This document shows, piece by piece, positions 24,301-39,300 of a stretch of 64,000 bases of DNA; within the stretch, counting starts at the first letter, position 1; each line of letters starts with the position of its first letter. Source of the stretch: Euborellia annulipes. Lineage: Eukaryota; Arthropoda; Insecta; Dermaptera; Anisolabididae. A program made the position numbers and the translations under genes. The notes beneath the pieces are model-generated. The model saw only the letters and a program-made list of their open reading frames with translations, made no database searches and had not been told where the DNA came from. Location: contig JAKCPI010015353.1 in assembly GCA_023213315.1 (NCBI GenBank), positions 1 to 64,000 on the forward strand, in the 5' to 3' direction.

Positions 24301-27300
24301 TGAGGCAAAAATACATTTTATTAATCAAATTTAAATGGATTTTTTATTGATAAATTAAAGCGAAATAGTCTAAATTTATAACTTGATCTGAAATCGATCA
24401 GCTCTTTCGAAAAATGATCCTCATTTAAGATCGAGATATTTATTTTTTCCTTACACCGAAACTTAATAAGAATACCAACTAACCCTATATTATAAAAAAT
24501 AATATTGAAATTAGAAAACATTTAAGAAGCTCTTGAGTCTCAATTTGTTTACATAATCTAATAATAACAATGATTAAGTTTGAAAGCTTTTCTCTCTCTG
24601 CTGTGAAATAAGTTTGTTCAAAGAGATCGTCCGCCAAGTTCAAGTTTATGAAATTTTCAAGAAGGCCATATTAAATTTAATATAATTTTAATCCGATGCG
24701 ACGAGCAAAATATCTCAGTAGTGAGTAGCAGCAGTCAGCTATTTTTAAGGATTCAAGTTTCCTTTGTTGTTATCAAAAACAAAGTTTCTCAATACAGCTT
24801 TTAAATACTTCTTTACTTGATATCTCTAAGAAGTTATTTCACTAGTTTTTCATTTTGTTGATGAAAAAATTAAATTTTTAATAATTTTTATTTTTGTTTT
24901 AGGATCCCATTCAAAACACAAATTCATTCAGAGATAGTCAAGTAAGTAAAAAACTTGAAATTAATACAAAAATTCAAATTTGTTATTATTATTATTATTA
25001 TTATTTGTTAATTGATAGCTGAATACCTGCAATCATAATAATCCAAATTGTATAAGAGCAAAGTGTTCATTGCAATTAAATAATGACAATTTGGTGAGTA
25101 AATGTTTTGTATTTATGTTGTATGATAAAAATGTTATATGTTGATGGGGTTACTAAAAAAAGCTTGCAGCAATAAGATATAATCTGTGGGAATTAATTTA
25201 GATCCATCGGGGTTGTAAAGAGAAGGGGTTTTACATAAAGTAGGGTGAACGAAAGAGAAGAAATCTAATTACAATCCAATAAAAATATAATTTCAGAGTT
25301 AAAGGAAATGTGACAATTTCGTTTATTCCGCAGTAAATACTGTATATACAAAAAATCTGGTGTGACTAGTCGCACAGCACACAATTTTCTCTTACCTTCG
25401 ATAATCGAAAGTTGTATTCTGTGCTTGTCACACCAGATTTTTTGTGACGACATATATTTAAATTCCGACAGTAAGGTACATTCGAATTTTAAGATGTAAA
25501 ATTTATAAAGTGGGGAAAATATATTTTGTTACCATGACAACCATTCCTCTTTTCTAAGAAGTACAAGAGTAAAGTTCAGAAGATTTCCATGGCAAAATGA
25601 GAATATACATTTTAAAGAGCATCTAAAAAATAATTGATTTTTGAATTTTAATCAAAATCGTTGGAGCGAATTTTGAGAAAATCGAAAAAAACTGAAAAAG
25701 GGGGGGTGACTCGTGGGTAGTAGAACTCGAATCGGTGTAGTAGAATAAAAAAAGAAAATGGAGTCTTCTGTGAAGAGCTTGATCAATCGACGAATAGCGT
25801 TTCTTCATTAGATGATAGAAATTCTTCTTTCCGGATTTGAGTTAACTCTTTAATTCCAAACAGCAACTTGATTCAAAATAATAAAGGGAGATGTAAAAAT
25901 TAAAAATTAAAAATTTGGGAAAGGAAAATTTAAAAATGTATAAAACCCAGTCAGCATGGAATAATGCAGAAACTTTACGAATCGTGGATATATTGCCAAT
26001 ATTGCAGAAATATTGCAAATCTTGCAAAATATTGGCAACATTGCCTCAATATTGCGGCGGCAATATTCCAAGCTAGGGGACATATGAATATTGCAGCACC
26101 ATTGCTGCAATATTCCTATGTCTGCTTCTTTACAACATTGCAGAAATATTGCGGCAATAGTGCTGCAATGTTGCTGCAATATTGTGAATATTTAGCAAGA
26201 ATGGCATAATTGCTGGTATATTACTGCAATATTCCAAGTTGTCTGGGAATGAGAGGAAAGAGTGATCATCGAACAAATAAAGTTACAAATGGCCTTATAT
26301 AGGGATGATATTTTACTATTAAATCTCAAAAATAGGTGTTAAAACTCGTCAATTTAAATATAGTAGACAAAAATTGAAGTTAAAGTAGAATAAATAATAA
26401 ATAGGTCATCATATTTTCATTAAAGAGAAAAAGTATTAAAAAAAAAAAAATTTAAGATGAAAGTCAAGAATCTTGGCTGATATTTTAAAGTTTGTTTAAT
26501 CTTTTAAGAAAGATGATGCTTTTAACTTCTAATGAAACTCTTATGATCGGCAAAAGAGAGGTGGGGGAGACAATTTGGCAAATGATTTATTATTTAGCCC
26601 ACATTCTCTGATTTGAAATTCAAAATTGTTCTTTAGAACCCAAGTGATTCAACAACGGGAGGTCCTCTCACTCCATCCCCATCTCCATCTCCGTCCCCAT
26701 CGGTTTCGCCGCCAACGCCCCGGAGGAGAAGGCAGACGTCAGAGGTAATTTAGGCTCAGTCTTATTTCTTAGCTCACTAATCTAATTAATGGAATTAACG
26801 AAAGAATGAATTATTGTTACAGAGTTCTAGGAGTTCATCTTCTTCCGGCAAAACTCAAAGTAGAAAAAAGTCTAGGGATAGTAAGACAAAGGTAAGCCCA
26901 TTGGCTAATCTGTTGATTCTATTGACAATTAGAAATTATATTGAAGATATAAGTTGAATACACGTAAAATAGTAGACTCATTCTTGGACTGTAGGTGTTT
27001 TTTTTTTATTTTTAAACATTCACACTTTTTTCTCATTCACCCTCACATGCACCCCCACATTCATAGTCTTTTCGGCAACTTAGGCCATTAAGACTTTGAC
27101 GATAACCGTTATGAATATATATTAATTGGGGTCCAGGCATTCTTATTTAAGCCATTTGGTATCCAAATGCCTTAAATAAAATCATCGTACTGCCTGGGGT
27201 CCGAACCCGCGACGTTCGGTATACGAGGTTAGCACTCTAATCCCTACACCAAGCCCCCAGGGCGACTGTAGGCGTTAAAGACAAAACAATTTTTCAAAAA

Positions 27301-30300
27301 TTATCTTGATTTATATTTCAGAGTATTATGGCTTGGCTGACAAGCATGCTCAATTAAGCTTGTTTCGGCAACAACACTGCCTTTTTCAGAGCCATGAACT
27401 GCAATAACAAGAATTCAGTTATACAAGTTATTTTCTTTACAACAAATCAACATGTTAAGATTTTTCTTTTACACGGAATTATAAATACTTAATATTTTAT
27501 AAAAATCTTAAACAACACTCTCACATATATACCAGGATATATATATATAATTAAGTTTACCTCTTGACTAAAATGTTGAACACATATATCATGTATCGCT
27601 AAATCATATGGAATTCGTTTTTTTAATTATAAAATATCTTCATAAATCTGTAAAATTATCGTTATTTGTTAATTTGATAATCTTACAGATTTATGAAGAT
27701 ATTTTATAATTAAAAAAACGAATTCCATATGATTTGATCATGATATATGTGTTCAACATTTTAGTCAAGAGGTAAACTAAATTATATATATATGTGAGAG
27801 TGTTGTTCAAGATTTTTATAAAATAAGTATTTATAAGACAGTGCAAAAGAAAAACAGGTTGATTTGTTGTAAAGAAAATATCTTGTATAACTGTATTCTT
27901 GTTATTGCAGTTCCTGGCTCTGAAGAAGGCAGAGTTGTTGCCGAAACAAGTTTAATTGAGCATGCTTGTCAGCAAAGCCATAATACCCTGAAAAATAAAT
28001 CAAGATTATTTTTGAAAAATTGTTTTGTCTTCATTGAATTATCACCTTCTACAGTCCAAGAATTAATCTACTACTTTATGTGTATTCAATTGTTAAGTTA
28101 CTGAACTAAACTAAAAGTTTCGTTTAAAATTGAAGATATAAGCTATTTTCTTTGGCTGGAGATTGTGTATATTATTGATGCTAAGTAGGCAGTCAGAATG
28201 AGAAATAAAACACTATTTTATTTTAGTGTGCTCTTCGATTTTTCGGGGGATAATCGCCCCCTTCCTCAGAACTGAGCAGGTGTCAATTATAACAATAAGA
28301 TGTCATTTATTGTGATATTTTTAACATTTAAATTACAATGTATAATTCTATATAGCAAGTATGCTTTGTTTAAATACAAGATGTTCTTAAAGCAAATCTC
28401 TCAATTAGAATTATACATTGTAATCTAAATGTTAAAAATATCACAACAAATGACACCTTATTGTTATAATTGACACCTGCTCAGTCCTGAAGAAAGGGGC
28501 GATTAGCACACGAAACGTCGACGAGCACACTGAAATAAAATAGTGTTTTATTTCTAATTCTGGCTGCCTATTTACCATCAAGAGGTAATCTAAATTTTAT
28601 ATATATATATATATGTGCGAGTTTATTTATTAGAAAATATAGCCTAATATTGTATATGTGACCGTCCACATGATAAGGTACCAAATCTTCACCGGGGTCA
28701 AAATTGAGTTTTTATGCTTTCTGTACAGAACACATTCTGCTGAGCAAGCCGGCAAGGGCTCTGATTTTTATAAAATTCTATAATATTCTATATTATTCCA
28801 AAACGAGTAGGCCTACTGTACAAAATTAAACAATTCATTAAATTAAATATATTTTGACCAAATTTGAGTACCTATTTGTAAGTAAATTTTAATTAAAAAA
28901 AAAAGTTTGCCCTCCCCCCCCCAAGAAAAAGTTGAAATGAAGCCACTGCACCTCACCCGTCAAATGTGATCTATTGGGGCTTCTTAGATTTCGCTTTTTT
29001 CGACAAAGAGGGACAGTCGCTTTTTAAATATAGTAGTTACACTATTCAATATAAAAAAAACACTATGATTTGCCTAATTATAAATTATTATTCTAATATC
29101 AAATATGTATTTGTTTTTCTTCAAAATTTTGAATATTTTTTTTTCCTTTTATAAATTTCGTTCTTGACAAACAATTAAATGACAAGCACTTTTTTTGGAC
29201 TCAGGGACCTCCTGTATTTCCATTAAAATCACGACATCAAACTTTAGATATGATCGTAATAGAGATGGTAAAAAAATATTTTGATCGGAGAAAGAAATAT
29301 CTCATATTGGCAAAAAAATAGATTATTAAATTTCTATTGACAATTTTTGGGATCTAGTCTTCGACTATTCGGTGGTCAATATTACTGTTGCATTATTCAC
29401 TAGATTCAGGTCAGTATTTGGTATGGGCATGCCCCCCCCCCCCCCAGAAAGGTCCCAAGAAAAATTGAGAAAATATGGGGCTTTCCAGACCCCAGGAGAA
29501 TAGCTGGTACCTCCCCTTCCTAGCGAGGATGGCTAATCCCATGGCCCCTCCCTAGCCAAATTTTCTAGTTACGCCCATGGGTATGGGTGAGGTTGGGAGA
29601 AAGGGATTCTTAGGTAGGATAACTAACTACTAATGTACGAACGTACTCACCAAGTATTTGAGATGCAAAATATGATCTCAAAGATAGAAAATAAATGTTG
29701 AAAGTCCTCAGATTTAAAGATGACAAAACAATAGGCCGGTTGGGCTTGCAATGTATGTTCATGTTCAGGATTAAATGAAGTAGAATCGATTGTTGTATCC
29801 TGCAATAAATTGAAAAAGAGTTTAAAATTTTGTTTATAATATAGGCCTAAATAAATAAATTATTATAATTATTTTTTTTTTGTTGTTTTTTTGCAGGATG
29901 CCAGTTCAATCAAAAAAGAGGTGAGTATTATAATATTCCATTATTTATTAGGTATATATTTTCTCCTCGAGATTTTTTTAAAATTTAGTCTATTTCGGCA
30001 TCTGAGGACATTGTTACCCGGTTTCCATTTTTCTGAATTAATTGGAATTCAATAAAACTTAGAAAAATTTTCATCACTCTAAACGGGAAGGGATTCCCAA
30101 ACCTCAGGCAGAAAGTCTACTTTGAACGGCCCAGGGAGATTCTAGAGATGGAATACAAATTTAAATAAAAGAGAAAAAAAAATTTAAAACAAAGAACAAA
30201 CAAACTTCTAGATTTTGGAGTTCAATGCTTGCCACATGCCACATACTTGCAGATTTTTTGGGCTCGTTTGAAGGCGAGCCGAGCCGGGCTGGCGTGCAAA

Positions 30301-33300
30301 AGCCCGGCGCTTAAAAGCTAGTCTCTAAGCTTACTCTCAAGCATTTTCTCTTGTGATTATTTCAGTGTTTTTATAAAATCGTTTGAACCAAAATTTGTCA
30401 TTATAAATTTTTCATATTGAAAAAACAATGAAACAATCACATGAGTAAATAGTTTACAAATATACCGGAATAATTAATTGTTTGTGTGCCCTCGGGCTTG
30501 GTGTAGCGTGCTGGTCTTCTATACCAAGGGTCGCAGGTTCGGATCTATGGCAGTCCTATGATTTTATTTAAGCCATTTGGATAACAAATGGCTTAAATAA
30601 GAATGCCTGGACCCCAAATACATATATATTCAAAAGGCGGAGTCAAAAAAAAATTGCAAGACATATGCAGCCAAAATTATTTCTTTTATTATGCCGTTCC
30701 AGGCTAACGTTTCGGCCACTGGTCTAGACATCTTCAGAGCCGGAGGCGAGAATGAAAGAATTCTTTCGTTGTCCTATGAGCAGCACTCCGTTCATGAGAA
30801 TGTGTGTCGCTGAAATTTTTAATTTTCATTTATCTTTGCCTCCAGCTCTGAAGATGACCTAGACCAGTGGCCGAAACGTTAGCCTGGAACGGCATAATAA
30901 AAGAAATAATTTTGGCTGCATATGTCTTGCAATTTTTTTTTTTTTGACTCCGCCTTAAAAATACTTCCAGCCACAAAGACACCTCAATATATATTCAAAT
31001 AACGGTTTTCATCAAAGTCTTATATGGCCTGAGAGGCCGAAAAGACAGTGTGAATGTGTGTGAGTGTGAATGAGAAAAAGTATGAATGTTTAAAAAAAAA
31101 AAAAAAATTGTTTGCGGGTAGGCACGAAATTCTCTTCTTGGGTTATGAAAATCACATTTTAATTTGCAGCTCAAAGATCACCCAAAAATTTAAATTTTAA
31201 CATCTTTAATAATCAGTGGTTATCGTCACTGATATTTATAGAATGATGAAGTTCAAGTGAATGACATTTAAAACCAATTTTCAATTAAATTTTGTTTACA
31301 AATTAAAGTGATTTTCAATTCCCTGATTTTCCCCCTTTTACATTTCATCTAATTTTTTTTTTTTTTATTTATTTAAACTAAAAAAAATAGTCAATCATTT
31401 AGAAGTGAAATTTTTAAAAACTTAATAGATAATAGCAATACGCAATCTGATTCATTCTTAATGCCAAAAGTGTGGGAAATGGGCAAAAACTTTCTTAGCC
31501 TTAGATAATTTTTTTATAGGTAATATAATTACCTATTTAAATATGTTTCAACTAGTGCCAACAGTCGCCAGTATCAATTTGATAATTTTTTTATTTGCAT
31601 TAGTGTCGAATACTTATCCATTGAAATATAAAATTTGATTGAGTTTCATGAAAATTAAAAAAATGTATAAAAAATCACCTTTATAAACGATCCATGAGGT
31701 TTTAAATAGTCTGCAGCAGTGGATGAATATCATTAGTTAATCCAAAAGCTATGTCTGTTTTGTTCCCATCTAAAACAAATTTATTCAAATTAATTTAAGA
31801 AATTTGCGTAGGAAGTTCTTAGAAAATATTCTTATACATAAGGTCTGGAATTTGAATAGACAAGATATTTCATAAATACTGCTTTACGATCTTAAATTAA
31901 AACTAATTAAATAATTTTAATAGATTTGCACAAGCAATTATGATTTTAATTTTTAATTGTGGAAGTATTTTTTGTAAAAAACAGAGGTGTTGGTAGTTAA
32001 CTAATAAAAAAACGGTTAACGGCGCACAGCACAAAACTTTCTCTTACTTTCGGTAATCGAAAGTTGTGTTCTGTGCTTGTCACACGAGATATTTTTGTGT
32101 CGACATATATTTAGTTTTCGACAGTACGGTATATTTGAATTCAAGATGTAAAATTTTTTTTTTTTTTTTAAACACTCACACTTTTTTCTCATTCACACTC
32201 ACATTCACACACACATACACACAGTCTTTTCGGCAACTTAGGCTATTTATGACTTTAAACTATACTCGTATTTATATAATATATATTTATTTGCGGTCCA
32301 AGCATTCTTATTTAAGCCATTTGGTATCCAAGTGGCTTAAATAAAATCATCGGACTGCCTGGGGTCCTAACCCGCGACGTTTGGTATACGAGGTTAGCAC
32401 GCTAACCTCTACGCCAAGCCCCGAGGGCGATGTAAATTATAAATGTGGGAAAATATTTATATTTTGTTACCATGCCAACCTTTTCTCCTATCTTTCATAT
32501 GAAGTACAAGAGTAAAGTGGTCTTCAGAAGATTTCAATAGCAAAATGAGAATATAAATTTTAAAGAGCATCTAAAAAATAATTGATCTTTGAATTTTAAA
32601 CAAAATCGTTGCAGCGAATTTTGAGAAAATCGAAAAAAAACTGAAAAATTACATCAATAAAGTACTAGTACTCTTTGGCCGATTTTATTCAAAAGCTTCG
32701 TAGTCAAGTCCCAGGGCGGTACCTTACGTAAATATAAAATTTCAACCGCGTAGCTCTTTTCGATCTTTAGATATTTTGTTCACAGACAGACCATGTCGCA
32801 AAAACCACTTTTTTGGATTTAGGGGATCACAAAACGTGAATATCCATCAAATTCTGGACTGGAATTTTTGACATGAATCCAACACTTGCTCTCTCTATAT
32901 ATATTAATATATTTATATTAGAGAGGTAAGAGAAAGTAAAAAACTCCGAAATTTTCATTAATTTTGTCATGTAGTCATAATGAAAGGGATGATATCGGTT
33001 TTTTTATTCATTAAAATTTTTTTCTCAAAATAAACATTGATGCATGTCACAAATGTTTCCTTTCCTTGTCCTGAATATCGATTGGGAATTCATTTCACTT
33101 TTTTTTCTAAACTTGTTTTATGAATTATTTGTTGTTTCTTTTTTTTTTTTGCAATTTTCTTTGCTCTTTCTCTCTCTTCAAATAAACAAAGTTATACACA
33201 CCCATTTGACAAACAAATAAATTAGGATGTAATCGTGATGAGTATTACAACAAATAAAGAAAGAATGCGTGAACCATTTACAAATTGGGTTAGTAATTGA

Positions 33301-36300
33301 AATTTATAGACAATGATCTAAAGAAAAATTTGCCAGGATTTTAAGAACTAAAATGAGAATTTTTTTGAGGGGAGAATATTGAAGTCGATTAATTAATAAT
33401 CGACTTAATTATTATATGACTCTAATTATATTGCATTTCTAGGAAGAAGAGGCGATGTTGGCAAGAATAATGACCAGATTGAACCTAATTGAAGAGCGTC
33501 TCGACAAGGAGAAGGTAGAAAATTCTTTTTATTACAATAATAATGATGGGGTCAGAAAAATAACAAGACGTTTGCAGCCAAATTTTCTTTTATTTAGATT
33601 CTCGCTGACATTTCGGCCGCGTGTCGTTCTTTTTACAAATATTTGATTAAAGCCAGCCGGCTCTGAAGATGGTCTAGACTTCTGGTCGAAACGTCAGCCG
33701 TCAGAGCAAGAATCTAAATCAGGGTTTCCCAACCTTTTGAAGTTCACAGCACCCTTGTGAATAAGATTAAACACTCGGAGCACCTTCCCTTGAATTAAAA
33801 AAAAATTAAGTTTAATATGTAAATGTATTTGTAGGATACTCATATAAGTGAAACGACCACTATCACCGTGCATGAGCAAATAATTTGACTTATTTTATTT
33901 CAAGTTCTTCAAGAATTTAGGCTTAAGAATAGGGTAATTTTTTTTGTTTATCTCGCGGCACTCTTGGGTTCCGGGGTACACCGGTTGGGAAACACTAATT
34001 TAAATAAAAGAAAATTTGGCTGTAAACGTCTTTTTCTAACTCCATCACATACATCTGCCACATTCTTCATCAATAATAATGATATTAATAAAAAAATTTA
34101 TTTATTTTAGAGTTCTCAAAACAAAGTAAGTTTCTCCAATTCAACTATCTATAATGTCATCACAATGTCATCCAAAATCACATTGTGGTGGTTAATTAAA
34201 AAGTTTTTCAAGGCCTGTTAAAACAAAATTGAGTCTAATGTATAAAAAATAAGGGCAAAAGTATAGCCTTGAAAAAGTATTAATTTATTTTTTCAAACAA
34301 GTTCTTGAAAATACTGTAATAATGCGCTTTTGTATATGGAATTTATTTTTGTAAATTTAATAGTCTTTATTCGTAAATAATAATAAATAGTAAGTAATTA
34401 GTATGCTAGTCCTAATTTTATTTTATAGTGAAAAAATGAATTTTAATTTCTTTTGATTTAGTGTCAATGTGTTGGTAAAGAACAGCCCGAGATAGGAGCT
34501 ATTTGTGTAAGTAATTTAATTATTTTTCTTTGAACAATGGTATGAGGTGGCAATTAGGAAGGAGTGTCTTGAAATCAATGAAACACCTAAAAATTCGAGA
34601 CGTTTCGGTTCAAATTTAAACGACCATCATCAGGCAATCGGGAGTTGTCATATGTAAATATTATATTTATTCATACGTAGAATTTAAAAAGGATTTGAAC
34701 CAAGAGGTTCAATAAAACTCAAAGTTTTTAAAAGTTTCCTTGATTTAGAGATATTCCTTCCTGGCTGCTATCTGCTGCCATTGTTCAAATATATCAATCA
34801 CAGCCACTTCCATTTATATGAACTGGAGAAAAAAAATATTTTTAATTAATATATATATATATATAATTTTTTTTTTTGTAAGGTTGTTTTTAGTATAGGC
34901 ACGGGTAAAAGATCAATAAGGCAGCCAGAGAAATAGTTAATTACTTTTGTATAATTAGGCTATGAATAAAGCTTAAATGGATAAATGCAACTTTGAAAGA
35001 AATAAAAAACATAAGTATAGATAAAAATAATTTTAACCAATTTTTCCTATATATGTATATGTAAAAAAATGGGCTTGATTAGTTCGATATCGTCCTCAAT
35101 TATTTCTTTCTCTTTCTCTGATTGGCTTATTTATCCAAATTTAATAAATTTAAAAATATAAAATCTGTTTGTGTTCTTATAGCAGTGAAAATATGAATAC
35201 TGGTAATTTAAATGGATTTGATAAATTAGAATAAATAGAAATTCAAGGATCTTAGGCTCAATCAAATGATTAAAAGGATAAAAACAGATTTCCAAAGTTA
35301 AAAAGTGAGAATGATAAACAGTAGTAGAAAGAAAAAACGGAGCTAAAAATAATTTATATGTTTATGTCCAGGTGGAGACCATCTTCAGACTCTTACTATA
35401 AATTGAAGAAGTCGGACGCAGATAGAGCTAACCCACAAATATATAGTTCTGAGATAATTTCAATTTTAAACTTTGGAAACAAACAAAACACCAATAAGGG
35501 GGTTTTTTTGTTTGCTACTGTCAGAGAACTCTAATGGCTATATCGGGCTGAGAAACAAATTTTACAATTAGTACAGACCTTTGCTCATTTGATGGTGCTG
35601 AATAGTCGGGTTTGTCATAATTGTGGATTAGCACTATCTACATACAGCTGGACCTTTCAGTTAATACAAGTCTTAAGTGGCATGAAGATGCGAAAGACTC
35701 GGACTTATTAACCCAATAGGGTAAATAGCGAGGAACAATATTAAAGAACGGTTGAATTTTCTTATGTAATTATTTCATTGTTTTCTTATAATATAAAGAT
35801 GTTGAAAATTGATGTGTATGAATGGGTAGAGGCATCCAAAAATAAAACTCTGAACGCAGCCACGACTTAACATATATATTTATTTTAAAATTTTTCATAT
35901 TTTGTTTTTAAACAATGAAATAATCACGTGAGGAAACATCATGGTGGTGCTTTAAGGAGTCGTTCACATATTACGTCACGCCTTTTTTTGACGATATTCT
36001 AGTACCCCGCCTCACAGTTGGTCACCCCCTTACAAATATTATGTAACAACATAGAACTATCCTCCCCCCTCCCCCGCATAATATCGCAGCCGAAACTTGT
36101 TTTAAACTTTTTCTTAAAATTTCATATTCCTATTTTTTTAGTAAAATTTCCATTTTTTCCCTCTTACGAAAATCATTTGACCTTTTTTTTTGTTTTGGCG
36201 ATTTGGTGTAGTGGTGGGTAATATAGAGCCTTTGGATGCCAAATGCCGAAAGGGAGACGTTTCGGCATTTGGCATCCAAATGCTCTCTTTATTTGCTGCA

Positions 36301-39300
36301 CCTGTACTTGCTCTTTTCCATTCCATAACATCAACAGCAACTTCTCTGGAAAAGAATGGAAAAGAGCAAGTACAGGGAAAGGAGACGTTTCGGCATTTGG
36401 CATCCAAATGCTCTCTTTATTTGCTGCACCTGTACTTGCTCTTTTCCATTCCATAACATCAACAGCAACTTCTCTGGAAAAGAATGGAAAAGAGCAAGTA
36501 CAGGGAAAGGGAGACGTTTCGGCATTTGGCATCCAAATGCTCTCTTTATTTGCTGCACCTGTACTTGCTCTTTTCCATTCCATAACATCAACAGCAACTT
36601 CTCTTCAAATAATATTAGGGGTTGTCCACATATTACGTAAAGTTTTAGGTGGGGAGGGGTCTGGACAATACGTTACTAATTATGACATGGAGGATTTGAC
36701 AACTGGCCAATATGATCATGTATTTTTAAATACAGAGTGGCCCACGGTAAATCGCTGATTTGGGAATGAAAGAAAAAAATAATGAACACTTAAAAACTTA
36801 CAATTCTATTTTTCTCATATTGGACAATAATGGAGATTTCTAATTACATGGATTTAAACAGTGTATTTGATAAATGTTCACCTCAACAATCCAGCTCTAG
36901 TCGTTTTCTGAGTCCGGAGAGCGTGCGGTCCAGTAGAGATTCTCCTTCCGAGAGCCTTCCAACCACGGGATCTCAACTGGCCCGCACGCTCACTGGGGTC
37001 AAGTCCTTAATCCCATTTTTTTCTTTGGGGTTACATGAATCGAAGGTGTATTATAACCGCCTCAAGACCCTGGAAGACCCACAGAACAATATTGATGCTG
37101 AAATTGCAAGGATACCAGAAGACATGCTCAGAAAACGACAGCAGCAGTGTGTGGATTGTGGAGGTAAACATTTGTCAGATACACTGTTTAAATCCATGTA
37201 ATTAGAAACTTCCATTATTGTACTATATGGGAAAAATAAAAATGTAAGTTTCTAAGGGTTCCATTATTTTTTTATTTCATTTCCAAATCAGCAATTAACC
37301 TTAAACATTATTCAAATATATAAATACCAAACAAAGTAAAAATACAGTATATTATAAAATTGACAATATATTTTAATTTAAAGGATATATATTAGTTAGT
37401 AATGTCACCTTGATACTAGGCATCTATATTTGACTGCGTTCAAATGTTGACCGAAGTTCTCGTGATCGACGTTCAAAAGTTAACTTGACCGGCCGTTATA
37501 CTATTGGGCCGAAGTGCGACATCACAATTTAAAGTTGAATTTATAAATCATCATTTTTTTCGTGAGTAGTTTTGAAACAATCGAAAAAACCTAAAAAAAA
37601 ACACAAGAAAAATGTAGGTTTAAAAAAAGAAAATACAACCCCGTGGGTCTTTTTCTGAATAGGGGAGAGAGAAAGAGACATTTTAACATTGTGTTTGGTT
37701 TTTAATTAAAATTACTACTATATTTAAAACATTCACAAATTGATAAACTTTATTGTTATTAAAACCACTTTGATGATTAAACACATCCTAACTTTTTACC
37801 CTATCTATTTTTATTGACTTTTAGTAATTGAAATAAAATTAAATTTATTAAAAAAAACTTTCCAGCCGGCACAGTCACATCCATTGGAAAATGAAGAAAA
37901 TCAATATGAATATATTTCAACATTCCAGGTAAGCAAGCATTTGCATTTTGTTTTTCTATTTATAAATTGAATTATTCATTACAATAAATGAATTATATTT
38001 TTTTTTTAGAATTTCGTTCCTTTGTACTATCCTGCTGCTTCTGCTACTCCATATAATCAGGTGAGACGATCGACTTAATCAACGCCCGCTTTTCTTCGCT
38101 CTTTTATGAAATAATCAAATTACATCTTGAGACGGAAAAGAAAGCAGAGGGAGAGTCTCTAATTTATTAATAAAGAGATTCTTAACCTTGGGTAAAAAAA
38201 AGAAAGAAAATATTTAAAGAGATTTTTAGTAGAACGTGAAAATTTATTGTTATTTTATCATTAAAAAAATAAGTTTAAAAATCTGGTGTGACTGGTCGCA
38301 CAGTACACAATTTTCTCTTACCTTTGGTAATCTAATATTGTGAACTGTGCTTGTAACACCAGATTTTTTGTGACGAGATATATTTAGTTTCCCATAGCAC
38401 CTTAGTTCCAAACTTGACCTCTTGCGTTTTAAATGTTGACTGCTTGAAATAAACTATGGTGATTTTTCAAAAATTTTATGGATATTTTATACACAATAGA
38501 GAATCCTAAATAAAAACAAAATTTTAGAATTGGAAAAATTTTTTTTAAATGTGTAAAATGTTCCAAAGACCCCCTTTTGAATCGAAATTAACGTTCAAAT
38601 CCCCATAGGGATTTAACATAGGCTCTATGGAAGGAAGTGCCGGAAAATGAATTTGAAAAAACTGAAATACTATTGAATACATCAGTAAAGTCTACTTCAA
38701 ACAAACAATTTTCACTATACTTATTAAAGAGCATCTAAAAAAAGTTGATTTATGAAATTTAATCGAAAACGTTGAAGCCAATTTTGAGAAAATCTAAAAC
38801 TGAAAAAGTACAGAAGTCAGTAAAGTACTAGTACTTTTTGGCCGATTTTGTTCTAAATCTTATTTTCACGCCTCAGGGGAGTGCCAAACTTAAATATAAA
38901 ATTTCAACCTGGTAGCTCATTTCCTTCTTGTTTAAAAATGTCCACACACAGAGACCAATTTGCGGAACCCACTTTTTTGGACTAAGGGGACCTCAAAACA
39001 TGTATTTCCATCAAAATCTCGACATATTCAATAGAATTTTTGATATGATCGCAAAACTTCCTCTTTCTCATATATATAGTAGATAAGGGAAAGTAAAAAA
39101 ATTAAAAGATGAAAAAAGGCATTTCATTCTGATAAGAATATAATATAAAATGAAAGATGATGAATTCTTTTTTAAAATACTATATATTTAAAAAAATAAA
39201 ACATTAAGAAAATATTTGGGCCGGCGCCCTAGGATAAGGGTAGTCCACCGGCTGCGAAAGGGTGGTCCTGGTTTGACTCCAGGGGGTGCAATTTTGTCCA

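Noticed and set aside
25907..26209. Opposed ORFs of 81-90 codons
   Set aside because: They arise from the self-complementary CAATATTGC minisatellite.
36254..36604. CRISPR-like array
   Set aside because: Repeats are contiguous with no variable spacers, and the genome is an intron-bearing eukaryote.
36138..36758. Several long overlapping ORFs on both strands (up to 171 codons)
   Set aside because: They are produced by the tandem, palindromic 128-bp array: the same peptide recurs in each unit and in opposite frames.
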